Source: UBA11524 sp964383815 (GTDB taxonomy: Bacteria; Bacillota; Clostridia; Christensenellales; Aristaeellaceae). From it: DNA of 54,895 bases. The translations under genes were made by a program, and so were the position numbers. The DNA is taken from assembly GCA_964383815.1 (NCBI GenBank), contig CAYLIC010000010.1, positions 1-54,895 of the forward strand. Reading direction: 5' to 3'. Below the pieces are notes generated by a model. That model did not search any database, was not told where the DNA came from, and was given only the letters and a program-made list of their open reading frames with translations. Positions 7,835 to 15,125 of the stretch are shown here, piece after piece (the stretch's first letter is position 1; each line of letters opens with the position of its first letter).

Positions 7835-8116
7835 TTATCCACGACGGGCAGCAAAGCACTCGCTGCAGTAGACGGGACGATCCTCGCGGGGCAGGAAGGG
7901 AACCTGAGTGGGCTTGCCGCACTCAGCGCAAACGGCGTCGTGCATCTCGCGGGGAGCGCCGGCAGCGGGGCGGTTTGCCTTGCGGGCCTGGCGGCAGGCA
8001 CGGCAACGGGTGGGCTCGTTCTGGAATCCCTTTTCGGCGTAGAATTCCTGCTCACCAGCGGTGAAAACGAACTCAGCACCACAGTCTTTGCATACCAGCG
8101 TCTTGTCTTCGTACAT
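7835..8116 (-). CDS. Zinc-ribbon protein
   Basis: A 93-residue protein with two treble-clef or zinc-ribbon modules: LVCKDCGAEF with RCRACRQARK (residues about 8-46) and AVCAECGKPTQVPF with VYCSECFAARRG (about 61-93). Each module supplies four cysteines as two CxxC pairs, so two zinc ions are expected. The family is widespread in Firmicutes and Actinobacteria and is presumed to bind nucleic acid, but no function is established. ATG at 8116 is preceded by a weak G-rich site. It is transcribed with a leader of about 245 nt from a good promoter at 8368-8396 and ends at its own terminator. Confidence 0.85.
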   Translation of the reverse strand: MYEDKTLVCKDCGAEFVFTAGEQEFYAEKGFQNEPTRCRACRQARKANRPAAGAPREMHDAVCAECGKPTQVPFLPREDRPVYCSECFAARRG

Positions 8117-8361
8117 GGTTAGGAACCCCCTGAATTGTAAAATGTGGCGAATACCCCCGGCTGACCTGGTTTTTGACCCCACACTCGCCGCCTGGAAGGT
8201 TGCTCAACGCACTTGCGCCCTCACGCACTTCTCTCGGGGCATGCCCCGGGCGGACTTACTTCTAAACCGCACCATGCTCAGCACCGCTTTGGGCGCCTTA
8301 CGTGGACCGCTTTGCCTGCGACTGGCATCGGCTTGCAACCACAGACCCGAAGGATTCAACC
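8117..8361 (-). ncRNA. Structured 5' leader or small RNA, class not confirmed
   Basis: This 245-nt stretch lies between a strong promoter and the zinc-ribbon gene and has no ORF. It has many possible helices: a long-range pairing of ggttg (8198-8202) with caacc (8357-8361) that would close most of the molecule; a 7-bp stem between 8146-8152 and 8183-8189; a palindromic hairpin CGGGGCATGCCCCG at 8235-8248; and a small hairpin at 8347-8357. Size and multi-branched shape resemble the raiA-motif RNA of Firmicutes, but I could not check its consensus from memory. It may be a cis-regulator of the zinc-ribbon gene or an independent RNA. Confidence 0.5.
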
Positions 8362-8367
8362 GCGCTC

Positions 8368-8396
8368 ATTATAGACCTGTTTTCAAAAAAAGGCAA
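8368..8396 (-). promoter_or_regulatory. Sigma-A promoter of the RNA leader and zinc-ribbon gene
   Basis: Minus strand: TTGCCT (8391-8396), 17-bp spacer, TATAAT (8368-8373). The predicted start of transcription is near 8361, about 245 nt upstream of the coding start. Confidence 0.8.
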
Positions 8397-8428
8397 GTCA
8401 TTTTTTCATCCATCTCAGAATTTTCATG

Positions 8429-9577
8429 TTACCTGGTGCGGCGGTTCACCTGCTCGTTACAGAGGGCCAGCGCCAGGGTTAGCCCCAGAACCCAGAAGGG
8501 CACCATGCCCAGGCCCAGCACATCCGCCAGCAGACCCATCAGCGGCGGCATGAAGGTGGAGCCCACATACGCAAAGGACATTTGCAGCCCTGTTGCCGCC
8601 TGGGAGGCCGCCGCGCCAAACCGCCTGGGCGTTTCGTGAATGGTGCAGGGGTACACCGGGGCGCAACCCAGGCCAAAGAGCATCACCCCTGCCAGGCACC
8701 CGGCATACCCCAGGGGCAGGAACAGCACCAGCGCGCCCAGCAGCATGCCGCCAACGCCCAGGTGGATGAGCTTCTTGCTGCTGAAGCGCACCGTTAAGAA
8801 GCCATTCAGCGCCCGGCCCAGGGTGATGCCGATGAAGAACAGGCTGGAGGCCAGGCTGGCCTGCTCCTTGGTGGCGCCGATGAACTCCGCATAGCTGGCT
8901 GTCCACAGGATCATGGTGGATTCCACCGCGCAATACAGGAAGAAGGACAAAAGCACAGCCTTCATGCCCGGCAGCTTCAGGGCCTGGATGTTGGTCAGGG
9001 CCGGTGCATCCGCCTGCTGATTGCCCTGCAAGGGAGAATCCGCCTTCCACAGCTTCAGCGTCATGAAAAGGGTAACCGCCAGCACGGCCTGCAGGGCGAT
9101 TACCACCCCATACCCCATGCGCCAGCCGGCGCCGCCCGCCATGCAGGCGCTGAGAATCGCAGGGCCAATGGTGCACCCCACACCCCAGCAGCAGTGCAGC
9201 CAGGACATGTGGCGGGATTCGTAGTGCAATGCCACATAGTTGTTCAGGGCCGCATCCACACTGCCGGCGCCCAGGCCCAGGGGAATCGCCGCCACAAACA
9301 GCAGCCAGGGGGCCGGCGCCAGGGCATAGCCGGTCAGCGCCAGGGCGGTCATGGCGGTGGATACTGCCGTCACCTTACCCGCGCCAAAGCGGTTTACCAG
9401 CCGGGTGGACAGCAGGCTGGACACAATCGTCCCTGCGGCGCAGGTCATGGATATCATGCCTGCCAGGGGCAGGGGCGCACCCAGATCCTCCCGCATCATG
9501 GGCCAGGCCGCGCCCAGCAGGCTGTCCGGCAGGCCCAGGCTGACAAAGGCCGTGTAAATCACAATCAGCAATACCAT
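8429..9577 (-). CDS. MFS transporter
   Basis: A 382-residue major facilitator superfamily permease with about 12 hydrophobic segments. The first segment carries YTAFVSLGLPDSLLGAAWP, which is typical of the sugar/FucP-like MFS branch, and the loop after helix 2 reads STRLVNRFGAGKV, the position of the MFS A motif. The C-terminal half has a matching loop, LTVRFSSKKLIHLG. The substrate cannot be told from sequence. ATG at 9577 has an AGGTG-type site. It is transcribed divergently from the ECF sigma operon and the two promoters share a -35 box, which suggests linked control. Confidence 0.85.
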   Translation of the reverse strand: MVLLIVIYTAFVSLGLPDSLLGAAWPMMREDLGAPLPLAGMISMTCAAGTIVSSLLSTRLVNRFGAGKVTAVSTAMTALALTGYALAPAPWLLFVAAIPLGLGAGSVDAALNNYVALHYESRHMSWLHCCWGVGCTIGPAILSACMAGGAGWRMGYGVVIALQAVLAVTLFMTLKLWKADSPLQGNQQADAPALTNIQALKLPGMKAVLLSFFLYCAVESTMILWTASYAEFIGATKEQASLASSLFFIGITLGRALNGFLTVRFSSKKLIHLGVGGMLLGALVLFLPLGYAGCLAGVMLFGLGCAPVYPCTIHETPRRFGAAASQAATGLQMSFAYVGSTFMPPLMGLLADVLGLGMVPFWVLGLTLALALCNEQVNRRTR

Positions 9578-9612
9578 TTTCCGCGCACCTCATCCGTGGT
9601 GAAATCGCGGTC

Positions 9613-9641
9613 ATTCTATCACATTCCCTCCGTGTTGACAA
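9613..9641 (-). promoter_or_regulatory. Promoter of the MFS gene
   Basis: Minus strand: TTGTCA (9636-9641), 17-bp spacer, TAGAAT (9613-9618). Its -35 box overlaps the -35 box of the divergent sigma-factor promoter by five bases. Confidence 0.7.
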
Positions 9642-9663
9642 TACGAAAAAATTCTTTTATCAT
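9635..9663 (+). promoter_or_regulatory. Sigma-A promoter of the ECF sigma operon
   Basis: TTGACA (9635-9640), a 17-bp A/T-rich spacer and TATCAT (9658-9663), 63 bp upstream of the sigma factor start. Confidence 0.75.
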
Positions 9664-9690
9664 GGAACAAAAGCAGAGCGCGTTTCGTCT
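9664..9690 (+). promoter_or_regulatory. Candidate ECF-type autoregulatory promoter
   Basis: GGAAC (9664-9668) is followed after 17 bp by CGTCT (9686-9690), the usual layout of promoters read by ECF sigma factors (AAC motif in the -35, CGTC in the -10). It lies between the sigma-A promoter and the sigma gene, so the factor may activate its own operon. This is inference from pattern only. Confidence 0.5.
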
Positions 9691-9725
9691 ATCCTGCAGG
9701 TGAACCAAGAAAGCGAGGTATACCC

Positions 9726-10328
9726 ATGGATGAACTCATCCTTCGCCGGGCCCGGAAGGGCGACACCGCCGCCTTTGAGCAGCTCATCACCCCGTACGAG
9801 CAGCTGGTGTGGCGGGTGTGCTGGCACTATACCCACCACCGGGAGGACGCAAGGGACTGCGCCCAGGAAACCATGGTAAAGGCCTGGCGCTGCCTGCACC
9901 AGTACCGGCAGGATTGCTCCCTGGAAAGCTGGCTGTACCGGATTGCCGCCTCCTGCTGTGTGGATTTTCTGCGCCGGAAAAAGCGCCATGCTGCCGATTC
10001 TGCCGATGAATTGGCGGAAAGCGGCTTCGACCCTGCTGACCCCAGCCCGCTGCCGGAGGAAAAGGCCGTGCAGCAGGAAGAAAAAGCCCGGCTGCGCCAG
10101 GCCCTGGAGCAGCTGCCGGAGGACATGCGCATGGCGCTGATCCTCAGCGCTGTGGAGGGCCGCAGGTATGAGGACATTGCCCAAATGACCGGCGTTGCCA
10201 CCGGCACGGTGAAGAGCCGCATCAACCGGGCCAGGCAGAAGCTGGCGGAAATTCTTGCAGGCCAGGACAATCCGCCGGCAGCGCCGTCCAACACAGTGAA
10301 AGGAGGAGCACCTGATGAACATGTATGA
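9726..10328 (+). CDS. ECF-type RNA polymerase sigma factor
   Basis: A 200-residue sigma-70 family factor of the extracytoplasmic-function type, with only regions 2 and 4. Region 2 (residues about 10-80) includes FEQLITPYEQLVWRVCWHYT and the promoter-melting DARDCAQETMVKAWRCLHQY; region 4 (about 117-180) includes LEQLPEDMRMALILSAVEGR and the helix-turn-helix YEDIAQMTGVATGTVKSRIN. The linker is acidic. The tail after 182 (NPPAAPSNTVKGGAPDEHV) is loose. ATG follows GAGGTATACCC. It overlaps the DUF4349 gene by 14 bp, the usual arrangement for a sigma factor and its membrane anti-sigma partner. Confidence 0.92.
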   Translation: MDELILRRARKGDTAAFEQLITPYEQLVWRVCWHYTHHREDARDCAQETMVKAWRCLHQYRQDCSLESWLYRIAASCCVDFLRRKKRHAADSADELAESGFDPADPSPLPEEKAVQQEEKARLRQALEQLPEDMRMALILSAVEGRRYEDIAQMTGVATGTVKSRINRARQKLAEILAGQDNPPAAPSNTVKGGAPDEHV

Positions 10329-11343
10329 CAACGAAAGGCTGGATCAGGCTCTTCAGGACTTGAAGGAGGATGTGCCCCCCATGCCGGAGGACTTCCACGC
10401 CGGATGGCTGCAGCAGGTGGAGGCGGAAGCCGGGAAGCCTGCCAGGCGCACGCCCTGGATGCGCGTGCTTTCCGCCGCGGCAGCGCTGGTGTTTGTGGCG
10501 GGCGGCACCCTGCTGACCCGGGACAGCCTGTCCCCGTCCACCGCCGCCAGCCAGTATGCCGAAACCGCTTCCTATGACTATGGCACCACGACAGGCTATA
10601 GCCTGCGGGCCGCCGGCGGCACCGATGGCCTGGTCTACGCCAATGGTGTGGAGGCAGCGCCCATGGCGAAGGAGGCAGCAGAACAGGAGCAGAAGATTAT
10701 CCGCAACGCCAGCCTGACCATCACCACCCAGGCCTTTGAGGACAGCCTTGCCGCCCTGAAGCAGCTGTGCCTGGACAAGGGCGGGTGGATTGCCTACGAG
10801 TATGTGGGCGACGGCAACCGCCGCACCGCCAGCCTGACCCTGCGGATTCCCGCCGCCCAGCTGGATGCCTTCCTGACCGGCGCAGGCGACACCGGGCGCA
10901 TCACCAGCCGCAGCGAATCCGCCGACGATGTGACGGAGAACTATTACGACACCAAGGCCCGGCTGGAAACCCAGCAGGCCCTGATGGCCCGGCTCCAGGC
11001 CCTGGTGACCGATGCCGCCGACCTCAGCGACCTGCTGGCCCTGGAGGCCCAAATGGCGGACACCCAGTACCAGATTGACCGGCTGCAGGCCAGCCTGAAC
11101 AGCACTGACCGGCAGGTGGACTACGCCACCGTGGATGTTGCCCTGCGGGAGGACGTGCCCAGCCTGACCGACCCGGAGCGCAGCCTGGCCCAGCGCCTGC
11201 TGGACGGCATCACCACCGGGCTGAACGCCTGCATCTCCTTCCTTGGCGATGCGCTGGTGTTCCTGGCGGCTGCGCTGCCCTTCATTGGCATTGTTGGGGT
11301 GATTGCCCTGGTGGTGGTCATCCTCCGCAAGCGGAAAAGGTAA
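10315..11343 (+). CDS. DUF4349 membrane protein, probable anti-sigma partner
   Basis: A 342-residue protein with an N-terminal cytoplasmic segment (residues 1-45, LDQALQDLKEDVPPMPEDFH), a membrane segment (about 48-65), an extracytoplasmic DUF4349 domain (about 120-295: KIIRNASLTITTQAFEDSLA, AGDTGRITSRSESADDVTEN, then a coiled coil around LLALEAQMADTQYQIDRLQA) and a second C-terminal membrane helix (about 312-336) ending in basic KRKR. The cytoplasmic N-terminus followed by a membrane helix matches the architecture of anti-sigma factors. The gene overlaps the ECF sigma gene by 14 bp and has AAAGGAGGAG at 8 bases. An anti-sigma role is inferred from layout; DUF4349 function is not established. 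Confidence 0.85.
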   Translation: MNMYDNERLDQALQDLKEDVPPMPEDFHAGWLQQVEAEAGKPARRTPWMRVLSAAAALVFVAGGTLLTRDSLSPSTAASQYAETASYDYGTTTGYSLRAAGGTDGLVYANGVEAAPMAKEAAEQEQKIIRNASLTITTQAFEDSLAALKQLCLDKGGWIAYEYVGDGNRRTASLTLRIPAAQLDAFLTGAGDTGRITSRSESADDVTENYYDTKARLETQQALMARLQALVTDAADLSDLLALEAQMADTQYQIDRLQASLNSTDRQVDYATVDVALREDVPSLTDPERSLAQRLLDGITTGLNACISFLGDALVFLAAALPFIGIVGVIALVVVILRKRKR

Positions 11344-11354
11344 CCCAGACAGCA

Positions 11355-11391
11355 AAAGGCGATGCAGTGTGTGGCTGCATCGCCTTTTTGG
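11355..11391 (+). terminator. Terminator of the sigma/DUF4349 operon
   Basis: AAAGGCGATGCAG (11355-11367) pairs with CTGCATCGCCTTT (11375-11387) and is followed by TTGGG after a five-T run. It lies 12 bp after the DUF4349 stop codon. Confidence 0.9.
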
Positions 11392-11491
11392 GTTGGGATG
11401 ATGCGGGGGTGGGGAGAGCGAAAGCGTGCATGCTTGCCATGCTGCGGCTGTGCATTGCAACAGCCGTGCACAAAGGCTCCCCCCGAAAGGG

Positions 11492-11541
11492 ATTCTCAGG
11501 GGATGAAACCCCTTAAGCGGGATCCAGAGGCAGCGCCCCAG
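11492..11541. repeat. Dispersed palindromic repeat, family A, copy 1
   Basis: Reads attctcaggggatgaaaccc and continues ccttaagcgggatccagagg, with inverted arms around gatgaaa and a second arm pair around cagcgcc. It abuts the leuS stop codon. Related copies are at 24863-24916, 25055-25112 and 39912-39989. Confidence 0.6.
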
Positions 11542-11542
11542 G

Positions 11543-13957
11543 TCACTTGGCGATGAAGTTCACCAAACGACCGGGAACGTAGATAACCTTCACAACGGAC
11601 TTGCCGGAGAGGAGCTTCTGCACATCGGCCCGGGCGGGCAGATCGGCCTCGGCCTGCTCACGGGTCAGGTCGGCAGGAACCAGGATGCGCCCGCGCACTT
11701 TGCCGCAGACCTGCACGGCAATCTCAATCTCGCTCTTCACCATGGCGGCCTCGTCCCAGGTGGGCCAGGCGGCGCGGATCATGGTTCCCTCAAAGCCGCT
11801 GAGCTGCCACATTTCCTCGGTGATGTGGGGTGCAACAGGGTTCAGGAGGAGCAGCAGAGTCTTCAATTCAGCCTTGGTCACGGAGCCAGCGGCGTACATT
11901 TCGTTCACCAGGGTCATCATGGCAGCGATGGCGGTGTTGAACTTCATGGCCTCATAGTCCAGGGAAACCTTCTTGATTGTTTCGTGCATGAGGGCCTTCA
12001 GCTTGTCGGAGTAATCATCTCCCTCCACCACCATTTCCTGCAGGCGCCATACCCTGTCCAGGAAGCGGCGGCAACCCTTGGCGCCATTGGTAGACCACGG
12101 AATTGCTTGGTCGAAGGCACCCATGAACATCTCGTACAGGCGCAGGGCATCGGCACCGATTTCGTCGATAATATCATCAGGATTCACCACATTGCCCCGG
12201 GACTTGGACATTTTCTCGCCATCCGTGCCCAGCACCAGGCCCTGGGCAGTACGCTTCATATAGGGTTCGGGGCAGGGAACCTCGCCCAGATCGTACAGGA
12301 ACTGATGCCAGAAGCGGGAGTACAGCAGGTGGCGGGTTACATGCTCCATGCCACCGTTGTACCAGTCCACGGGCATCCAGTAGTCCAGCGCCTCCCTGGA
12401 GGCAAAGGCATCCGCATTGTGGGGATCGCAGTAGCGCAGGAAGTACCAGCTGGAGCCGGCCCACTGGGGCATGGTGTCGGTTTCACGCTGGGCATCGGCA
12501 CCGCACTTGGGGCACTTGCAGTGAACAAAGCTATCAATGTGCGCCAGGGGGGATTTGCCGTCCGTGCCGGGCTGGAAGTTGTCCACATCGGGCAGGCGCA
12601 GGGGAAGCTCCTCATAGGGAACGGCCACCACACCGCAGTGCGGGCAGTGCACCAGCGGAATGGGCTCACCCCAATAGCGCTGGCGGTTGAAGGCCCAGTC
12701 CTTCATCTTGTACTGCACACCGGCCTTGCCAATGCCCTGCTTCTCAATCTCCTCCAGCACGCGCTCGATGGGATCCTTCTTGTTGGTGTAGCCGTTGAGG
12801 AAGCCGGAGTTGATCATCTCGCCATCGCCGGTGTAGGCTTCCTTCTCAATGTCCCCACCCTTGATGACCTGAATGATCTCAATGCCAAACTTCCTGGCAA
12901 ACTCCCAGTCACGCTGGTCGTGGGCAGGCACAGCCATGATGGCACCTGTGCCGTAGCCCATCATTACATAATCGGAAATGAAAATCGGAATTTCCTTGCC
13001 AGTCAGCGGGTTCACGCCCTTCAGGCCGTCAATGCACACGCCTGTTTTGTCCTTCACCAACTGGGTTCGCTCAAACTCCGTCTTTTTGGCGCATTCCTCC
13101 CGGTAGGCGCGGATGGCATCCATGTTGGCAATCCTGTCGGCATACTTGTCAATCATGGGGTGCTCGGGTGCCATGACCATGAAGGTCACGCCAAAGAGGG
13201 TGTCTGGCCTGGTGGTGTAGATTTCGAGGGATTCATCCGTACCGGAAATGGCAAACTTCACAAACGCGCCGGTGGACTTGCCAATCCAGTTCACCTGCTG
13301 CTGCTTGATGTTTTCCGGGTAATCCACCTTTTCCAGGCCCTGAAGCAGCTTTTCGGCATACCTGGTAATGCGCAGATACCACACATCCTTGGGCAGCTGC
13401 ACCACATCGCCATGACACACATCGCACTTGCCGCCCTGGCTGTCCTCGTTGGAGAGCACCACCTTGCAGGAAGGGCAGTAGTTCACCAGGGTCTTGTCCC
13501 GGAACACCATGCCGTGCTCGAACAGCTTCAGGAAAATCCACTGGGTCCACTTGTAATAGTCGGGATCGGTGGTATTTACCTCACGGCTATAGTCGAAGGA
13601 GAAGCCCAGCTTCTGCAGCTGGTCGCGGAAACGGTCAACGTTCTTCCTGGTGACCAGCGCCGGGTGGATGTTGTTCTTGATGGCATAGTTTTCCGCCGGC
13701 AGGCCAAAGGCATCCCAGCCGATGGGGAAAAGCACATTGTAGCCCTGCATGCGGCGCTTGCGGGCAATGATGTCCATGGCTGTGTTGGAGCGGGGGTGCC
13801 CCACATGCAGGCCGCTGCCGGAGGGATAGGGAAACTCAATCAGGCCGTAAAACTTGGGCATGGTGTGATCGTCCAGCGCGGCAAAGGCGTTGGTATCCGC
13901 CCAGTATTTCTGCCACTTCGGCTCGATGGCCTTGGGATCGTATGCCTGGAACTCCAT
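11543..13957 (-). CDS. leuS: Leucine--tRNA ligase
   Basis: An 804-residue class I aminoacyl-tRNA synthetase that charges tRNA-Leu. The HIGH-type motif is HVGH in YPSGSGLHVGHPRSNTAMDI (near residue 50), followed by FPIGWDAFGLPAENYAIKNN; the KMSKS motif is in DGEKMSKSRGNV. A CP1 editing domain (TTRPDTLFGVTFMVMAPEHP) and two zinc-binding CxxC pairs (YCPSCKVVL, HCPHCGVV, CKCPKCGAD) are visible. ATG at 13957 has AAAGGGAGG upstream; the reading frame continues further 5' but that part is the T-box leader. Expression should rise when uncharged tRNA-Leu accumulates. Confidence 0.97.
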   Translation of the reverse strand: MEFQAYDPKAIEPKWQKYWADTNAFAALDDHTMPKFYGLIEFPYPSGSGLHVGHPRSNTAMDIIARKRRMQGYNVLFPIGWDAFGLPAENYAIKNNIHPALVTRKNVDRFRDQLQKLGFSFDYSREVNTTDPDYYKWTQWIFLKLFEHGMVFRDKTLVNYCPSCKVVLSNEDSQGGKCDVCHGDVVQLPKDVWYLRITRYAEKLLQGLEKVDYPENIKQQQVNWIGKSTGAFVKFAISGTDESLEIYTTRPDTLFGVTFMVMAPEHPMIDKYADRIANMDAIRAYREECAKKTEFERTQLVKDKTGVCIDGLKGVNPLTGKEIPIFISDYVMMGYGTGAIMAVPAHDQRDWEFARKFGIEIIQVIKGGDIEKEAYTGDGEMINSGFLNGYTNKKDPIERVLEEIEKQGIGKAGVQYKMKDWAFNRQRYWGEPIPLVHCPHCGVVAVPYEELPLRLPDVDNFQPGTDGKSPLAHIDSFVHCKCPKCGADAQRETDTMPQWAGSSWYFLRYCDPHNADAFASREALDYWMPVDWYNGGMEHVTRHLLYSRFWHQFLYDLGEVPCPEPYMKRTAQGLVLGTDGEKMSKSRGNVVNPDDIIDEIGADALRLYEMFMGAFDQAIPWSTNGAKGCRRFLDRVWRLQEMVVEGDDYSDKLKALMHETIKKVSLDYEAMKFNTAIAAMMTLVNEMYAAGSVTKAELKTLLLLLNPVAPHITEEMWQLSGFEGTMIRAAWPTWDEAAMVKSEIEIAVQVCGKVRGRILVPADLTREQAEADLPARADVQKLLSGKSVVKVIYVPGRLVNFIAK

Positions 13958-13981
13958 GGTGATAATCCTCCCTTTCGATAG

Positions 13982-14205
13982 AAAAAAACGTTTCGCCTCT
14001 GCCTCTGCAAAGACGAAACGTCTGTTTCGCGGTACCACTCTGCTTGCCTGCCGCAGGGCAGGCCACTCTTGCGCGGTAACGGGCGCAGCCGCCGGGTGAA
14101 AGCCGGTTCGCTCCCGGGCGAGCAGCGCCAAACCGTCCCGCCGCGTTGCACCAACCCGCGGCTCTCTTGGGGCGACGGCCCCTGGCGCGTTCCCGTTCAT
14201 AACGA
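13982..14205 (-). promoter_or_regulatory. T-box leader (leucine)
   Basis: A tRNA-sensing T-box riboswitch upstream of leuS. On the minus strand the leader has the distal Stem I pattern AGAGAGCC...GGTTGGTGCAA, a specifier loop that appears to present CTC (Leu, 14120-14122), the T-box bulge GAGTGGTACCGCG (about 14027-14039) and a terminator whose arms are 13988-13995 and 14014-14021, followed by TTTTTTT (13982-13988). Uncharged tRNA-Leu would stabilise the antiterminator. The specifier position is inferred from the surrounding fold. Confidence 0.9.
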
Positions 14206-14211
14206 TAACCC

Positions 14212-14240
14212 AGTATACCATTTCCCGCAGGAATTGTAAA
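14212..14240 (-). promoter_or_regulatory. Promoter of the leuS T-box transcript
   Basis: Minus strand: TTTACA (14235-14240), 17-bp spacer, TATACT (14212-14217). Transcription should start near 14205, at the 5' end of the T-box. Confidence 0.8.
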
Positions 14241-14257
14241 GGGGGGAAATCTGGGCT

Positions 14258-14286
14258 TTGACAAGCATGCATGGGGCATGTATAAT
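14258..14286 (+). promoter_or_regulatory. Consensus sigma-A promoter
   Basis: TTGACA (14258-14263), 17-bp spacer, TATAAT (14281-14286): a perfect match, divergent from the leuS promoter, driving the secreted-protein gene at 14318. Confidence 0.9.
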
Positions 14287-14317
14287 GATTATGTCATATG
14301 GAAAGGGAGGAAATATC

Positions 14318-15076
14318 ATGCAGAAAATGCTTCGCACTCTGGCAGCTGTGCTGCTGGTATGCCTGTGCCTTGGCTCCGCCGCAGCGGAGGCGCCCGCCCT
14401 GCGGGGATACGACAAGGAAGGCGGCTATGTATACCTGGCGCTGGGCACCTTTCCCCAGACGGCGGAGGGTGATGTGCTGCCCATTGTGTGGCGGGTGCTG
14501 AGCGTTCATGAAGGCCAGGCCTACATCCTCAGCGAATATGTGCTGGAGGCCCGCTGCATCGAAAGCGACTACTACGCCTATGCCCACAAGCCTACGGACA
14601 AGAAGTATCCCGGCTATGACGGGGACTTTGCACAAACGGAGATGAGCAAATACCTGAACGGGGACTTTGCCAGCAACAACTTTACCGGGGAGGAGCTGTC
14701 CCTTATTGCGGAGGACGAGCACCTGGGGCGCTTCTACCTGGTGACGGCGGATGACCTGAAGAACAAGGAGCTGGGCTTTGGCACGGACAAGGCCCGCAAA
14801 GGCTATGGCACCGAGTGGGCCAAGGCCAATGGCCTGTTTGTCTACGGCGTGGATCACGGCAAGCACAGCCCCTATTGGACCCGGGACCAGTCCACCAGCG
14901 ACCCGCGGCACGCCCGGTGCACCAAGGCCAAGGGCAACCTGGGCCGCATCAACGTGATTACCGTGGACGAGGGCATGCGCCCGGCCTGTATGCTGAGCCT
15001 GGACAGCCTGACCATCACCGGCGGCGAAGGCACCCTGGAGGCGCCCTACACCCTGGCGCCAAGTGCCGCACCCTGA
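14318..15076 (+). CDS. Secreted DUF6273-like protein
   Basis: A 252-residue exported protein. The signal peptide is MQKMLRTLAAVLLVCLCLGS followed by AAAEA (cleavage near residue 25). The mature part resembles DUF6273: YLALGTFPQT, PIVWRVLSVHEGQAYILSEY, a following CIESDYYAYA region and EMSKYLNGDFASNNFTGEEL, a domain found in many surface proteins of gut Firmicutes whose role is unknown. ATG at 14318 has GGGAGG upstream; the longer frame starts inside the promoter. It has a consensus promoter and its own terminator, so it is a strongly expressed single gene, divergent from leuS. Confidence 0.78.
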   Translation: MQKMLRTLAAVLLVCLCLGSAAAEAPALRGYDKEGGYVYLALGTFPQTAEGDVLPIVWRVLSVHEGQAYILSEYVLEARCIESDYYAYAHKPTDKKYPGYDGDFAQTEMSKYLNGDFASNNFTGEELSLIAEDEHLGRFYLVTADDLKNKELGFGTDKARKGYGTEWAKANGLFVYGVDHGKHSPYWTRDQSTSDPRHARCTKAKGNLGRINVITVDEGMRPACMLSLDSLTITGGEGTLEAPYTLAPSAAP

Positions 15077-15087
15077 CAGAAAAATCT

Positions 15088-15124
15088 GCGCCGCGCTCCC
15101 CATTGCAGGGAGCGCGGCTTTTTT
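15088..15124. terminator. Bidirectional terminator
   Basis: CCGCGCTCCC (15090-15099) pairs with GGGAGCGCGG (15107-15116), followed on the plus strand by CTTTTTTG and on the minus strand by CGCAGATTTTT. It ends both the DUF6273-like gene and the convergent hydrolase gene at 15126. Confidence 0.9.
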
Positions 15125-15125
15125 G

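Noticed and set aside
11825..13981. 718-codon plus-strand frame
   Set aside because: It is antisense to leuS, which has unmistakable synthetase motifs and a T-box.
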